Positions 14,837-26,332 are shown, numbered from the stretch's first letter. The stretch: DNA of 33,462 bases from Alistipes sp. (GCA_017483225.1 JAFULF010000032.1:1-33462), one strand, 5' to 3'. A program made the numbers and translations. Notes: generated by a model not told the origin, from the letters alone.

Positions 14837-14867
14837 CAAATTTATATATTTTTTACTAAATAGGCAA
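14837..14867 (-). promoter_or_regulatory. promoter of the two-component operon
   Basis: The minus strand carries TAAATTTG (14837-14844) with TTG at 14865-14867, 20 bp apart. It is 47 bp upstream of the kinase start. The rest of the gap 14868-15061 holds the starch-operon promoter region; there the best hit is TAaaaTTTG (14992-15000), one base longer than consensus. Confidence 0.6.
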
Positions 14868-15061
14868 ATAATAGGTGCAAAATAAGGTAATAAGCCTTGC
14901 CATTCATAACGTTTTTCTTGCGCCTCATACGCTAAAAGTCCCCATTCGCTTGATGCAATTTTTTTATTTCGCCATAAAAAATAAAATTTGTAGTATCAAA
15001 GCTTATATATATAGGTGGACCGATAACCGAAATGTATAAAAATAGATAAAACTAACCTACT

Positions 15062-16330
15062 ATGAAAAGATTCTTTACACTTGGGGTACTGCTTGCCATT
15101 GTGGCTACGGCGTGCTCCCCAAAACAGGGTTTTGAACGTCCGGCAGATTGGGGCAATACGGTCGTTTATGAGATGAACGTGCGCCAATATACGCCGGAGG
15201 GCACTTTCGCCGCTACCGCCGAGCACCTGCCTCGCTTGAAGGAGCTGGGTGTGGATGTGGTTTGGCTGATGCCTATATATCCTATCGGCGTGCTTGAACG
15301 CAAGGGTACGCTCGGCTCGTACTATGCAATCTCGGACTACTGCGCCACAAATCCGGAGTTCGGCAGCCTCGAAGAGTTCGATGCCTTTCTGGCAAAGGCC
15401 CACGAGGAGGAACTCTTTGTTGTGTTGGACTGGGTGGCAAACCACACCTCGCCGGATGCGAAGTGGATAAACGAGAGCCCGGCAGATTGGTACGTGCGTG
15501 ACGAGAACGGCAAGACAATCGTTCAATACGATTGGACCGATATCGCCAAGCTCAACTACGATAACCACGATATGCGTGCCGAGATGGAGAAATCTATGCG
15601 CTTCTGGCTCGATAGAGGCGTGGATGGCTTCCGATGCGATATGGCGTGTGAGGTTCCGTTTGATTTCTGGCAGACGACCATTCCTGCCCTGCGCAAGGAT
15701 TATAAGAATATCTATATGCTGGCAGAGGGTGAGCACACGGAGTTGCACGTCAATTCGTTTGACGCCTCTTACTCGTGGGAGTTGCACCACCTGCTCAACG
15801 CCATTGCTCGTGGCGAGAAGGATTGCGAGCACCTTATCGAGTATGTCGAGAAGGATATGGCGACCTATCCGAAGCAGGCTCTGCGCCTGATGTTTACATC
15901 CAACCACGACGAGAACTCTTGGGCAGGCACCGAGTTCGAGCGTATGGGCGATGCCGCAAAGGTTATGGCGATGCTTACCTTTACGCTCCCTAACGGACAG
16001 CCGCTTATCTATACAGGTCAGGAGATGGGCTGGAACAAGCGCTTCGAGTTCTTCGAGAAGGATAATATCCCGGCGTGGGAGCAGAATGAGTACGAGACTC
16101 TGTACAAAGAGCTTACGGCGCTGCGCCACGCAAATCCCGCACTTGCCGCAGGAGTAAATGGTGGCAACTTCGAGCTGGTGGAGGATGTGCCGCAGGGCGT
16201 GTTTGCCTTTACCCGCTCCGTGGAGGGCAACTCCGTGACCGTATATGCCAACCTTACCTCGAAGCCGCTCTCTCTGGAAGAGAATATGCTTGCACCGTGG
16301 GGTTGGAGCATTGTGACAATTAATGAGTAA
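15062..16330 (+). CDS. GH13 alpha-amylase-family lipoprotein
   Basis: This 422-residue protein begins MKRFFTLGVLLAIVATAC, a lipoprotein signal (C18). It carries a compact GH13 TIM barrel. The four conserved regions are visible: DWVANHTS, GFRCD (nucleophile D193), MLAEGEH (acid/base E222) and TSNHDEN (D283). The short size leaves little room for accessory domains beyond the small C-terminal beta domain. It should cleave alpha-1,4-glucans at the cell envelope. It is first in a tight three-gene operon (24 bp, then 11 bp gaps) with another GH13 and a GH97 enzyme. Confidence 0.92.
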   Translation: MKRFFTLGVLLAIVATACSPKQGFERPADWGNTVVYEMNVRQYTPEGTFAATAEHLPRLKELGVDVVWLMPIYPIGVLERKGTLGSYYAISDYCATNPEFGSLEEFDAFLAKAHEEELFVVLDWVANHTSPDAKWINESPADWYVRDENGKTIVQYDWTDIAKLNYDNHDMRAEMEKSMRFWLDRGVDGFRCDMACEVPFDFWQTTIPALRKDYKNIYMLAEGEHTELHVNSFDASYSWELHHLLNAIARGEKDCEHLIEYVEKDMATYPKQALRLMFTSNHDENSWAGTEFERMGDAAKVMAMLTFTLPNGQPLIYTGQEMGWNKRFEFFEKDNIPAWEQNEYETLYKELTALRHANPALAAGVNGGNFELVEDVPQGVFAFTRSVEGNSVTVYANLTSKPLSLEENMLAPWGWSIVTINE

Positions 16331-16354
16331 CCGTACAAACCAAAGAGTAATAAT

Positions 16355-20445
<4,091 letters not shown>

Positions 20446-20490
20446 TATGGTTAGTTAGGAAGATGGGGTAGGATTTTTTCATTAGTGGGG

Positions 20491-20516
20491 AGAGGGTCGT
20501 CGCAAGATGACCCTCT
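20491..20516 (+). terminator. terminator of the starch operon
   Basis: AGAGGGTC (20491-20498) pairs with GACCCTCT (20509-20516), an 8-bp stem with a 10-nt loop, followed by a run of T. Confidence 0.8.
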
Positions 20517-20580
20517 TTTTGTTGGGATAAGGCGGGATGATGAATTTTGTTCAAAGATTATATTTATATACCAAATTTAG

Positions 20581-20609
20581 TTGTTGAGTCAGAGATTTTA
20601 TTAACTTTG
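20581..20609 (+). promoter_or_regulatory. promoter of the cas12f-like gene
   Basis: TTG (20581-20583), an 18-bp spacer and TAACTTTG (20602-20609) form a promoter. The predicted start near 20616 leaves a leader of only about 13 nt before the ATG. The gene therefore appears independently transcribed in its host. Confidence 0.7.
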
Positions 20610-20628
20610 TGAACTAAATGTTGGAAAT

Positions 20629-22095
20629 ATGGCAACAGAATATACCTGTATAACTCGCAAAATTGAGGTGCATCTTCACAAGCACGGCGATACTGAGGAG
20701 GCTGCACAACGATTAAAGGATGAATACCATATATGGGACAATATCAATGATAACCTCTATAAGGCTGCAAACCGTATTGTTTCGCACTGCTTCTTTAACG
20801 ATGCTTATGAGTATCGCCTAAAAATACATTCGCCAGAATTTAGGCAGATTGAGAAATCACTACAACATGCCAAGAAAAACAAATTGTCAGAAGATGATAT
20901 CAAAAAGTTGAAAGCCGAGCGCAAATCCCTATGTGCTGATTTCAGAGAACAACGATTAGCATTTCTGCGTGGCGGTGCAACGGAAGGGGCAAACCCGGAG
21001 CAAAATTCGACATACCAAGTTGTCTCGCACGAGTTTTTAGATGTGATTCCATCGGATATTCTGACGTGCCTAAATCAGAATATTGCGAGTGTTTATAAAC
21101 AATATGCATTAGAGGTTGAGATGGGTAAACGAACCATTCCAAACTTCAAGAAGGGTATTCCTGTGCCATTTGCAATAAAGCAAAATAAACAGTTAAGATT
21201 GAGAAAACGCAATGATGGCTCTGTATATGTACTTCTCCCCAGGGAATTGGAGTGGGATTTAAGTTTCGGACGTGATAGAAGCAATAACCGAGAAATTGTA
21301 GAGAGAGTTTTGAGCGGACAATACGATGTTGGTAACTCTTCTATCCAAGAAACCAGAAGCGGCAAGAGATTTTTGTTATTAGTTGTTAAGATTCCTAAGG
21401 CGAGTAGAACCTTGGATACTAAGAAAGTTGTTGGTGTTGATTTAGGCATTGCAACCCCATTGTATGCTGCTCTTAACGATAACGAATATGGAGGGTTAAG
21501 CATCGGCTCACAGGAGCAGTTTCTAAAAATTCGTATGCGTATGACAGCGCAGAAACGTGAATTGCAACGCAATCTTCGTTACACGACCAATGGTGGTCAT
21601 GGGCGTACACAAAAGTTGCAAGCACTGGAACGTTTAGAAGGTAAAGAGCGAAATTGGGTGCATTTGCAAAATCATATATTCAGTAAATCTATTATAGAAT
21701 ATGCCCTGAAAAATAATGCAGGTGTTATTCAAATGGAACGATTGACAGGATTTGGTCATGATAAAAATGATGAAGTTGGGACTGAGTATAAGTTTATCTT
21801 GCGTTATTGGTCATTCTTTGAGTTACAATCAATGATCGAATATAAAGCAAAGGCAGCAGGTATCGAGGTTAGATACATCAACCCTTACCATACCAGCCAA
21901 ACTTGTAGTTTTTGCGGAAAATACGAGAAGGGACAACGCATCAATCAAGCAACCTTCGTTTGCAAAAATCCTGACTGCGTAAAAGGTAAGGGTAGGCAGA
22001 AGTCGGATGGCACGTATGAGGGCATCAACGCAGATTGGAATGCAGCAAGAAATATAGCATTAAGCGAAGAATTTGTAGATAAAAAGAAAAAATAG
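20629..22095 (+). CDS. cas12f: Cas12f-like (type V-F / V-U) miniature CRISPR effector nuclease
   Basis: This 488-residue protein has a helical N-terminal half (1-185) and a wedge/RuvC half. RuvC residues are intact: D271 (VVGVDLG), E370 (IQMERL) and D469 (NADWNAARN). A four-Cys zinc finger lies before RuvC-III (C426, C429, C445, C450). The block from VERVLSGQYD through VVKIPK, then GGHGRTQKL and INPYHTSQTCSFCG, follows Cas12f1 order and wording (compare MNGDY, RAGHGAKNKL and TSKTCSKCG in Un1Cas12f1). Known Cas12f enzymes dimerise on one crRNA-tracrRNA and cut double-stranded DNA beside a T-rich PAM. A repeat-spacer array lies 213 bp downstream on the same strand. The gene is clearly more AT-rich than its neighbours. 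The alternative, a TnpB of an IS200/IS605 element, is less likely given the array and the absence of tnpA. Confidence 0.87.
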   Translation: MATEYTCITRKIEVHLHKHGDTEEAAQRLKDEYHIWDNINDNLYKAANRIVSHCFFNDAYEYRLKIHSPEFRQIEKSLQHAKKNKLSEDDIKKLKAERKSLCADFREQRLAFLRGGATEGANPEQNSTYQVVSHEFLDVIPSDILTCLNQNIASVYKQYALEVEMGKRTIPNFKKGIPVPFAIKQNKQLRLRKRNDGSVYVLLPRELEWDLSFGRDRSNNREIVERVLSGQYDVGNSSIQETRSGKRFLLLVVKIPKASRTLDTKKVVGVDLGIATPLYAALNDNEYGGLSIGSQEQFLKIRMRMTAQKRELQRNLRYTTNGGHGRTQKLQALERLEGKERNWVHLQNHIFSKSIIEYALKNNAGVIQMERLTGFGHDKNDEVGTEYKFILRYWSFFELQSMIEYKAKAAGIEVRYINPYHTSQTCSFCGKYEKGQRINQATFVCKNPDCVKGKGRQKSDGTYEGINADWNAARNIALSEEFVDKKKK

Positions 22096-22105
22096 CGTAT
22101 CTTTG
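22072..22105 (+). promoter_or_regulatory. promoter of the candidate tracrRNA / array transcript
   Basis: TATCTTTG (22098-22105) is an exact -7 motif just 2 bp after the cas12f-like stop codon. TTTG at 22072-22075 lies 22 bp upstream as a possible -33 element inside the gene's last codons. Transcription would start near 22112, ahead of purely non-coding sequence. Confidence 0.65.
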
Positions 22106-22111
22106 TACAAG

Positions 22112-22308
22112 AAACATATTTGTTCTTTGATATTTTTAGATATGGATTTCAATTCCCATTTTGGGAATGGGCGTGTTGGAACGCCTTAGTTTGAGGTTTG
22201 AACTTAAAAAGTGGAGTAAATGGAGATTTACAATACTTTCAAGCACTCAAAAAATTCACTTAATTTTTGTGATATATCGTTGGAATTCATTATATTCCAA
22301 TTTACACA
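22112..22308 (+). ncRNA. candidate tracrRNA
   Basis: This non-coding stretch lies between the effector gene and the first repeat, where known Cas12f loci encode their tracrRNA. Two adjacent hairpins are visible. ATTCCCA/TGGGAAT (22152-22158 with 22162-22168) has a TTT loop, and GGCGT/ACGCC (22170-22174 with 22181-22185) has a 6-nt loop. Downstream, ATTCACTTAA (22254-22263) is perfectly complementary to positions 19-28 of the repeats. Repeat 1 differs there by one A-to-G change that would still pair as G-U. A third hairpin, TTGGAAT/ATTCCAA (22280-22300), precedes repeat 1. The ends are inferred; the RNA could continue into the array as one transcript. Confidence 0.65.
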
Positions 22309-22541
22309 GTGTTGTAACTGTGATATTTAGGTGAATATCCAACCGACACGCCAAGCTATCCAATCTCCACCTCAGTGTTGTAACTGTGATATTTAAGTGA
22401 ATATCCAACCGACACGCCAAGCTATCCAATCTCCACCTCAGTGTTGTAACTGTGATATTTAAGTGAATATCCAACCCAGCGTACAACAGGCGGATTGAAG
22501 CCTTGGGTGTTGAAATATCAGTATCTGAGTGTATATCAAAC
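22309..22541 (+). CRISPR. mini CRISPR array, 4 repeats / 3 spacers
   Basis: The 35-bp repeats start GTGTTGTAAC and end ATCCAAC, at 22309-22343, 22375-22409, 22441-22475 and 22507-22541. The period is exactly 66 bp. Repeats 2 and 3 are identical and repeat 1 differs by one base. Repeat 4 keeps the ends but matches only 24 of 35 positions, as expected of a leader-distal terminal repeat. Spacers are 31 bp: 22344-22374 and 22410-22440 are identical to each other, and 22476-22506 differs. If the shared CA before repeats 1-3 is counted, the repeat is 37 bp. The CAAC 3' end and the degenerate last copy both orient the array rightward, like the effector. Confidence 0.85.
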
Positions 22542-22557
22542 ATCGATGATTTTTTTT
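22541..22557 (+). terminator. possible terminator of the array transcript
   Basis: A short palindrome (CATCGATG) is followed at once by eight T residues (22550-22557), directly after the degenerate last repeat. The stem is weak, so this is tentative. Confidence 0.35.
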
Positions 22558-22612
22558 GTTGCGTGAGTTTCAGTGTCGAGAAGGGGCGGTGCTGCTTGTT
22601 CTTGGCGCAATG

Positions 22613-22779
22613 ATAAGGTCGAGTAAGGTCACGCACCCTGCGGGTGCTTTAAGGTCGGGCGTAAAGGGAGCGCACAAGGTTAAGGGCTATTAAGGGAGTT
22701 AAGGGATATTAAGGGTTGTTAATGGTGCGCAAGAGGTTGCGGACTTGTACAGCCTTGCCATAAACTGCCTGCGCTCCCA
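22613..22779. repeat. dispersed non-coding repeat, copy 2
   Basis: This is the second copy of the element at 1562-1905. Block A (22613-22656) is essentially identical over 44 bp. Block B (22663-22779) is closely similar, including AGGGAGTTAAGGGATATTAA and the GGACTTGTACAGCCTTGCCA stretch. The 180-bp middle part of copy 1 is missing. Like copy 1 it sits 3' of a tRNA and its terminator. The gap 22558-22865 contains no gene that I can support. Confidence 0.8.
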
Positions 22780-22865
22780 TTAATTTTTTACATCCCCACC
22801 GGAATTTTACAGTGAGCCCCAATAAGCCCCATATTTTCACTTTCTTTTCAAGAGGACAAAAAAAT

Positions 22866-22891
22866 AACGACCTACATTTCTGTAAGTCGTT
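22866..22891 (-). terminator. intrinsic terminator after tRNA-Asp
   Basis: AACGAC-c-TACA (22866-22876) pairs with TGTA-a-GTCGTT (22881-22891) around a 4-nt loop. On the minus strand it is followed by a T run. It ends 11 bp from the tRNA 3' end. Confidence 0.8.
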
Positions 22892-22902
22892 GATTTTTAG
22901 TG

Positions 22903-22976
22903 CGGTGCGTAGGGGACTCGAACCCCTGACCCCGTGCGTGACAGGCACGTATTCTAACCAGCTGAACTAACGCACC
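22903..22976 (-). tRNA. tRNA-Asp (GUC)
   Basis: This is a 74-nt cloverleaf. The acceptor is GGTGCGT/ACGCACC. The anticodon stem CGTGC/GCACG encloses loop CTGTCAC, giving anticodon GTC. The T-arm is AGGGG/CCCCT with TTCGAGT loop. The discriminator is G, the known tRNA-Asp identity base, and CCA is not encoded. Confidence 0.96.
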
Positions 22977-23021
22977 AGAACCTGTTGCTCTCAGGCCCTC
23001 CATTGTTCCTGATTGCGAGTG

Positions 23022-23051
23022 CAAAGATAGGGCAAATTTTACATTCTGCAA
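23022..23051 (-). promoter_or_regulatory. promoter of tRNA-Asp
   Basis: The minus strand carries TATCTTTG (23022-23029) and TTG (23049-23051) with a 19-bp spacer. Confidence 0.75.
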
Positions 23052-23092
23052 ACTTTTGAGCAACTTTTTTACATTTTTTTTGCAATTTTTTT

Positions 23093-23626
23093 TCACTTGC
23101 GGAAGAACGAGAATTGCACGCTTCCGTAACTTCTTAATTGCCAAAAGTATTCGTGTTTGGAGAAGTCGTACTTGTCCGAGTGCTCAAAGATGAAGATTCC
23201 ATCCTCTCGCAGCACGTTGCCGCCCAAAACCAACTCCACAATCTGCTCCAACCCCTCCAAGTCGTATGGCGCATCCGAGAAGACTATGTCGAAAGACTTG
23301 GGGCAGGCACGCAGGTAGAGGAAGGCGTTTGCCTTCACCGCATAGATGTTCGATGCATCGAGGGCCTTGGCGGTCTGTCGGATGAAGTTGTGGTGCACGG
23401 CGTTTATCTCCACGGAGGTCACGCTGCGGGCTCCTCGTGAGGCGAACTCGTAGGTTATGGAGCCGGTGCCGGAGAAGAGGTCGAGCACGTCGCACTCCTC
23501 AAACTCCACAAGGTTGCCGAGCACGTTGAAGAGATTCTCCTTGGCGAAGTCCGTCGTGGGGCGGGCTCGCAGGTTCTTCGGAGGCGTGATGCTGCGACCA
23601 CGGTATTTGCCACTTATTATGCGCAT
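23093..23626 (-). CDS. rsmD: 16S rRNA (guanine(966)-N2)-methyltransferase RsmD
   Basis: This 177-residue enzyme begins MRIISGKYRGRSI, the RsmD signature, followed by RPTTDFAKENLFNVL. The SAM loop is LDLFSGTGSITYEFASRGA (about 48-66) with acidic SVEIN. The catalytic motif IV, normally DPPY/F, reads DAPY here (118-121). RsmD methylates G966 in 16S rRNA of the small subunit. It is last in a three-gene leftward operon, 2 bp after the DUF3822 gene. Confidence 0.92.
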   Translation of the reverse strand: MRIISGKYRGRSITPPKNLRARPTTDFAKENLFNVLGNLVEFEECDVLDLFSGTGSITYEFASRGARSVTSVEINAVHHNFIRQTAKALDASNIYAVKANAFLYLRACPKSFDIVFSDAPYDLEGLEQIVELVLGGNVLREDGIFIFEHSDKYDFSKHEYFWQLRSYGSVQFSFFRK

Positions 23627-23628
23627 AG

Positions 23629-24231
23629 TCAGATTACGGTTTTGTAATATTTTTTGAGCAGTTTTCGGGTCTCGTCGCTGCCTATTATATATATAGGTAT
23701 ATCTCCGAGGGTGTTAATCTCTGCTAGACGGGCAACGTAGTAGAGCACCTCCTCCGGGGAGTTTGTCTCTATCGCCTCGGCGATACGCAGTCCGCTTCGG
23801 TATAGGCGGATGTAGGCGGTGCGCTCGCCGCATATCACCACCAGAGCGTCGGTGTCGCTATGGCTGTTGTCGAGCAGTGGGGTAGAGAAGTGCGCCCTCT
23901 CGCCAAACTTGTGGCGTATGGCCTCGAAGGCCTTTGTGGCCACGGCGATAACTGCCACCATATCGTCGCACACGTCGCTGACGACGCACACCTCGTCGCT
24001 ACGGCAGCCAAGGCCATTCAGTGCGAGGTAGTCGGCGGCGATGCTCGGGTCGAACAGCTCCGTCGGAACGAGCGTCACTCGGGGTGTATCCGCAACGAAG
24101 AGTATGGGCTCGTCGTTGTTGCTCGTCGGCTGCGGAAGGGACTCCACCGAAAAAGAGTGTCCACCCAACGTCAGCTGAATGGACACACGATTGCTCGGTT
24201 GAGCGAGATTACTCCCAGTTACCTGCCTCAT
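23629..24231 (-). CDS. DUF3822 family protein
   Basis: This 200-residue protein of unknown function is recognised by its position directly before rsmD, a common Bacteroidetes order. The N-terminal SIQLTLGGHSFSVES and C-terminal VLYYVARLAEINTLGDIPIYIIG also resemble DUF3822. The family is thought to adopt an actin/ASKHA-like fold, and members I know are usually somewhat longer. The ATG at 24231 gives a 23-bp overlap with the upstream gene. The start is moderately certain. Confidence 0.72.
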   Translation of the reverse strand: MRQVTGSNLAQPSNRVSIQLTLGGHSFSVESLPQPTSNNDEPILFVADTPRVTLVPTELFDPSIAADYLALNGLGCRSDEVCVVSDVCDDMVAVIAVATKAFEAIRHKFGERAHFSTPLLDNSHSDTDALVVICGERTAYIRLYRSGLRIAEAIETNSPEEVLYYVARLAEINTLGDIPIYIIGSDETRKLLKKYYKTVI

Positions 24232-24841
24232 TGTTTCCGCTCTCCATCGAACCGAACTTGATGCCCGGATACTTGTTAAGCACGTTCAAGCAGTTGTCAA
24301 CAAGGTTTACTACCTCCTGACGATATGCTACCGTGTCGAGGAATGCGATATAAGGTGCACGGCACTCTACGGTAGGGATGACAATCTTCGACTCGGTGGT
24401 CAAGATGCCGGCATCGAGAAGGAACTCTGTCTTGTTGTTGGAGTAAGGGATATAACGCATATTTGCGATATCCTCATCCGAGAGGTGCTTGAAGAGCGAG
24501 TCCTTCACCGAGTAGGTAAACTTCTCGACATTCTTCTTACGCATTCTCTTCAATTTTGCCATTGCTACGGAGTCGTCCTCATCGACAATCTTGCGCTCAC
24601 CCTCCATTGTCTCGTTGAGTACGAAGTTAAGGAGCGAGTCGAAGTCAGCCGTAAAGTGCTGATACTTACTCTTGAACTGACGCTCGGCAGTACGGATGTC
24701 CTTGATGCGCTCAATAACTGCCTTCTCACGAAGTTTCTGTTCTGCCTCGAAGTTGATAGGCGTAGCGATGAGCACATAGACATAATAAGCCAATGCTGCG
24801 GCCACCAATGCGAGAACTACTTGAAGAATTTTCTTTCCCAT
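24209..24841 (-). CDS. membrane-anchored protein of unknown function
   Basis: This protein has 210 residues from the ATG at 24841. It has one N-terminal transmembrane helix (about 5-28, ILQVVLALVAAALAYYVYVLI). A helical, charged extracytoplasmic region follows, with EKAVIERIKDIRTAERQFKSKY (about 42-63), then a smaller C-terminal domain. The helix-plus-RxAxxxFK arrangement loosely resembles pilin-like or periplasmic Bacteroidetes conserved hypotheticals; I do not recognise a family with a known job. It is first in an operon with DUF3822 and rsmD. A longer frame upstream would overlap the divergent helicase gene and is not used. Confidence 0.7.
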   Translation of the reverse strand: MGKKILQVVLALVAAALAYYVYVLIATPINFEAEQKLREKAVIERIKDIRTAERQFKSKYQHFTADFDSLLNFVLNETMEGERKIVDEDDSVAMAKLKRMRKKNVEKFTYSVKDSLFKHLSDEDIANMRYIPYSNNKTEFLLDAGILTTESKIVIPTVECRAPYIAFLDTVAYRQEVVNLVDNCLNVLNKYPGIKFGSMESGNNEAGNWE

Positions 24842-24856
24842 TTTATTAATTTTTAT

Positions 24857-24864
24857 TAAGTTTG
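24857..24864 (+). promoter_or_regulatory. promoter of the RecD-like helicase gene
   Basis: TAAGTTTG is an exact TAnnTTTG motif in the 45-bp gap between divergent genes, 22 bp before the ATG. No TTG is visible at the expected -33 distance. Confidence 0.5.
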
Positions 24865-24886
24865 TAGCAAATAAAAGTAACGAACA

Positions 24887-26305
24887 ATGGAAAGTGCCAT
24901 TATTGCGACCCAAATTTACGCAAAATTATCGTTCCAGCCAACTATAAATCAAAAAAAAATCATCGAAAGTCTTTCGAATTATATTTCGGATGGAGATTTC
25001 TCGAAGATTTTCATCCTCAATGGTTACGCAGGAACGGGAAAAACCACGCTCATATCCGCTTTTGTGGCGGCCCTCAAAGAGTTGGGGCGACGTAGCATAC
25101 TGCTGGCACCTACGGGGCGTGCGGCGAAGGTGCTCTCCCGATACTCGGGGGAGAAGGCGCTGACAATCCATAAGCAGATATACCGAGAGAAGACCAACGC
25201 TGCCTACGAGTCGAAGTTCTCACTCGATATAAACCGAAATAAGGGGGCGGTGTTTATTGTGGATGAGGTTTCGATGCTCTCGGCGGGCGGAGGCTTCGAG
25301 CAGAATATCTTTGGCAGTGGCTCGTTGCTTGACGACTTGGTGCGTTATGTGCGCAGCGGTACGGAGTGCCGTCTGATACTTGTCGGGGATGGTGCGCAGT
25401 TGCCTCCCGTGGGGGAGGATTACTCGCCGGCACTCAACGCCGATGAGATGTTGCAGTATGGCGAGGTGGTCTATGAGCTGATGGATGAGGTGGTGCGTCA
25501 GGAGCAGTCGTCGGGCATCCTCTTTAACGCTACGATGGTAAGGTGTATGTTGGAGTGCAATATTATAGAGGTGCCTCGTTTCGAGATGGGCTTCGAGGAT
25601 GTGCAGGCGGTGCAGGGCGGCGAGTTCTTGGAACTGTTGCAGGATTGCTATGACCGCTATGGCAAGGATGAAACCATCGTCATCACTCGCTCCAACAAGC
25701 GGGCAAATCGCTATAATGAGGGTATCCGTCGCAATGTGCTCTTTGCTGACGAGGAGTTGGAGAGTGGCGATATGCTTATGGTTGTCAAGAATAACTACTT
25801 CTATACGGAGCAGGTAGAGAATTGCCCGATGAGTTTTATAGCCAACGGAGATACGGCCCGCTTGGAGCGACTGCGCCGAGAGGAGGAGTTGTATGGTTTC
25901 CGCTTTGCTACGGCGGTGCTCTCGTTTGGGGATTACGACGATACGGAGATTGAGTGCAAGATACTCCTCGATACGCTTGCCTCCGAGTCGCCGTCGCTGA
26001 CTCGGGAGGAGAGCCAACGGCTCTTCTACGAGGTAGAGCAGGATTATACGGATGTGGCAAGTAAGATAAAGAGATTCAAGCAGATACGTGAGAATCCATA
26101 CTTCAACGCCTTGCAGATAAAGTTCTCCTACGCCGTGACTTGTCATAAGGCGCAGGGCGGTCAGTGGAAGGCCGTATTTATAGATAGATGTCTGTTTGGT
26201 GACGAGCCTATGTCACGGGATATGTTACGCTGGCTATATACGGCGATAACACGTGCGACGGAGCGGCTCTACTTTGTCAATTTTGATGAAAGATTTTTCG
26301 AGTAG
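24887..26305 (+). CDS. RecD-like superfamily 1B DNA helicase
   Basis: This 472-residue AAA_30/UvrD_C_2 helicase has Walker A GYAGTGKTTL (46-55) and motif Ia LAPTGRAAKVLSRY. Walker B is IVDEVSML and motif III VGDGAQLPPVG. The C-terminal motif V/VI part includes SYAVTCHKAQGGQWK and LRWLYTAITRATERLYFVN. There is no RecB or RecC partner, and the short N-terminus distinguishes it from RecD2. It should be a 5'-3' ATP-dependent helicase in repair or replication restart. Bacteroidetes genomes commonly carry such a stand-alone gene. It lies 80 bp upstream of mutS. Confidence 0.88.
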   Translation: MESAIIATQIYAKLSFQPTINQKKIIESLSNYISDGDFSKIFILNGYAGTGKTTLISAFVAALKELGRRSILLAPTGRAAKVLSRYSGEKALTIHKQIYREKTNAAYESKFSLDINRNKGAVFIVDEVSMLSAGGGFEQNIFGSGSLLDDLVRYVRSGTECRLILVGDGAQLPPVGEDYSPALNADEMLQYGEVVYELMDEVVRQEQSSGILFNATMVRCMLECNIIEVPRFEMGFEDVQAVQGGEFLELLQDCYDRYGKDETIVITRSNKRANRYNEGIRRNVLFADEELESGDMLMVVKNNYFYTEQVENCPMSFIANGDTARLERLRREEELYGFRFATAVLSFGDYDDTEIECKILLDTLASESPSLTREESQRLFYEVEQDYTDVASKIKRFKQIRENPYFNALQIKFSYAVTCHKAQGGQWKAVFIDRCLFGDEPMSRDMLRWLYTAITRATERLYFVNFDERFFE

Positions 26306-26332
26306 AGGGGTGTGGGTTTCGCTAAAAATCAT

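Noticed and set aside
20629-22095. Plain IS200/IS605 TnpB transposase-associated gene
   Set aside because: No TnpA, no transposon-end hairpin at the gene's 3' end, and a regular repeat-spacer array follows. The wording around the RuvC blocks fits Cas12f better. Kept as the main alternative.
22256-22636. 126-codon minus-strand frame running through the repeat array
   Set aside because: The 66-bp period is a multiple of three, so any frame stays open across the array. The protein repeats are just translated CRISPR units and there is no promoter or family match.
24842-24913. Upstream extension of the membrane-anchored protein before rsmD operon
   Set aside because: It overlaps the helicase start and lacks the transmembrane start that the ATG at 24841 gives.
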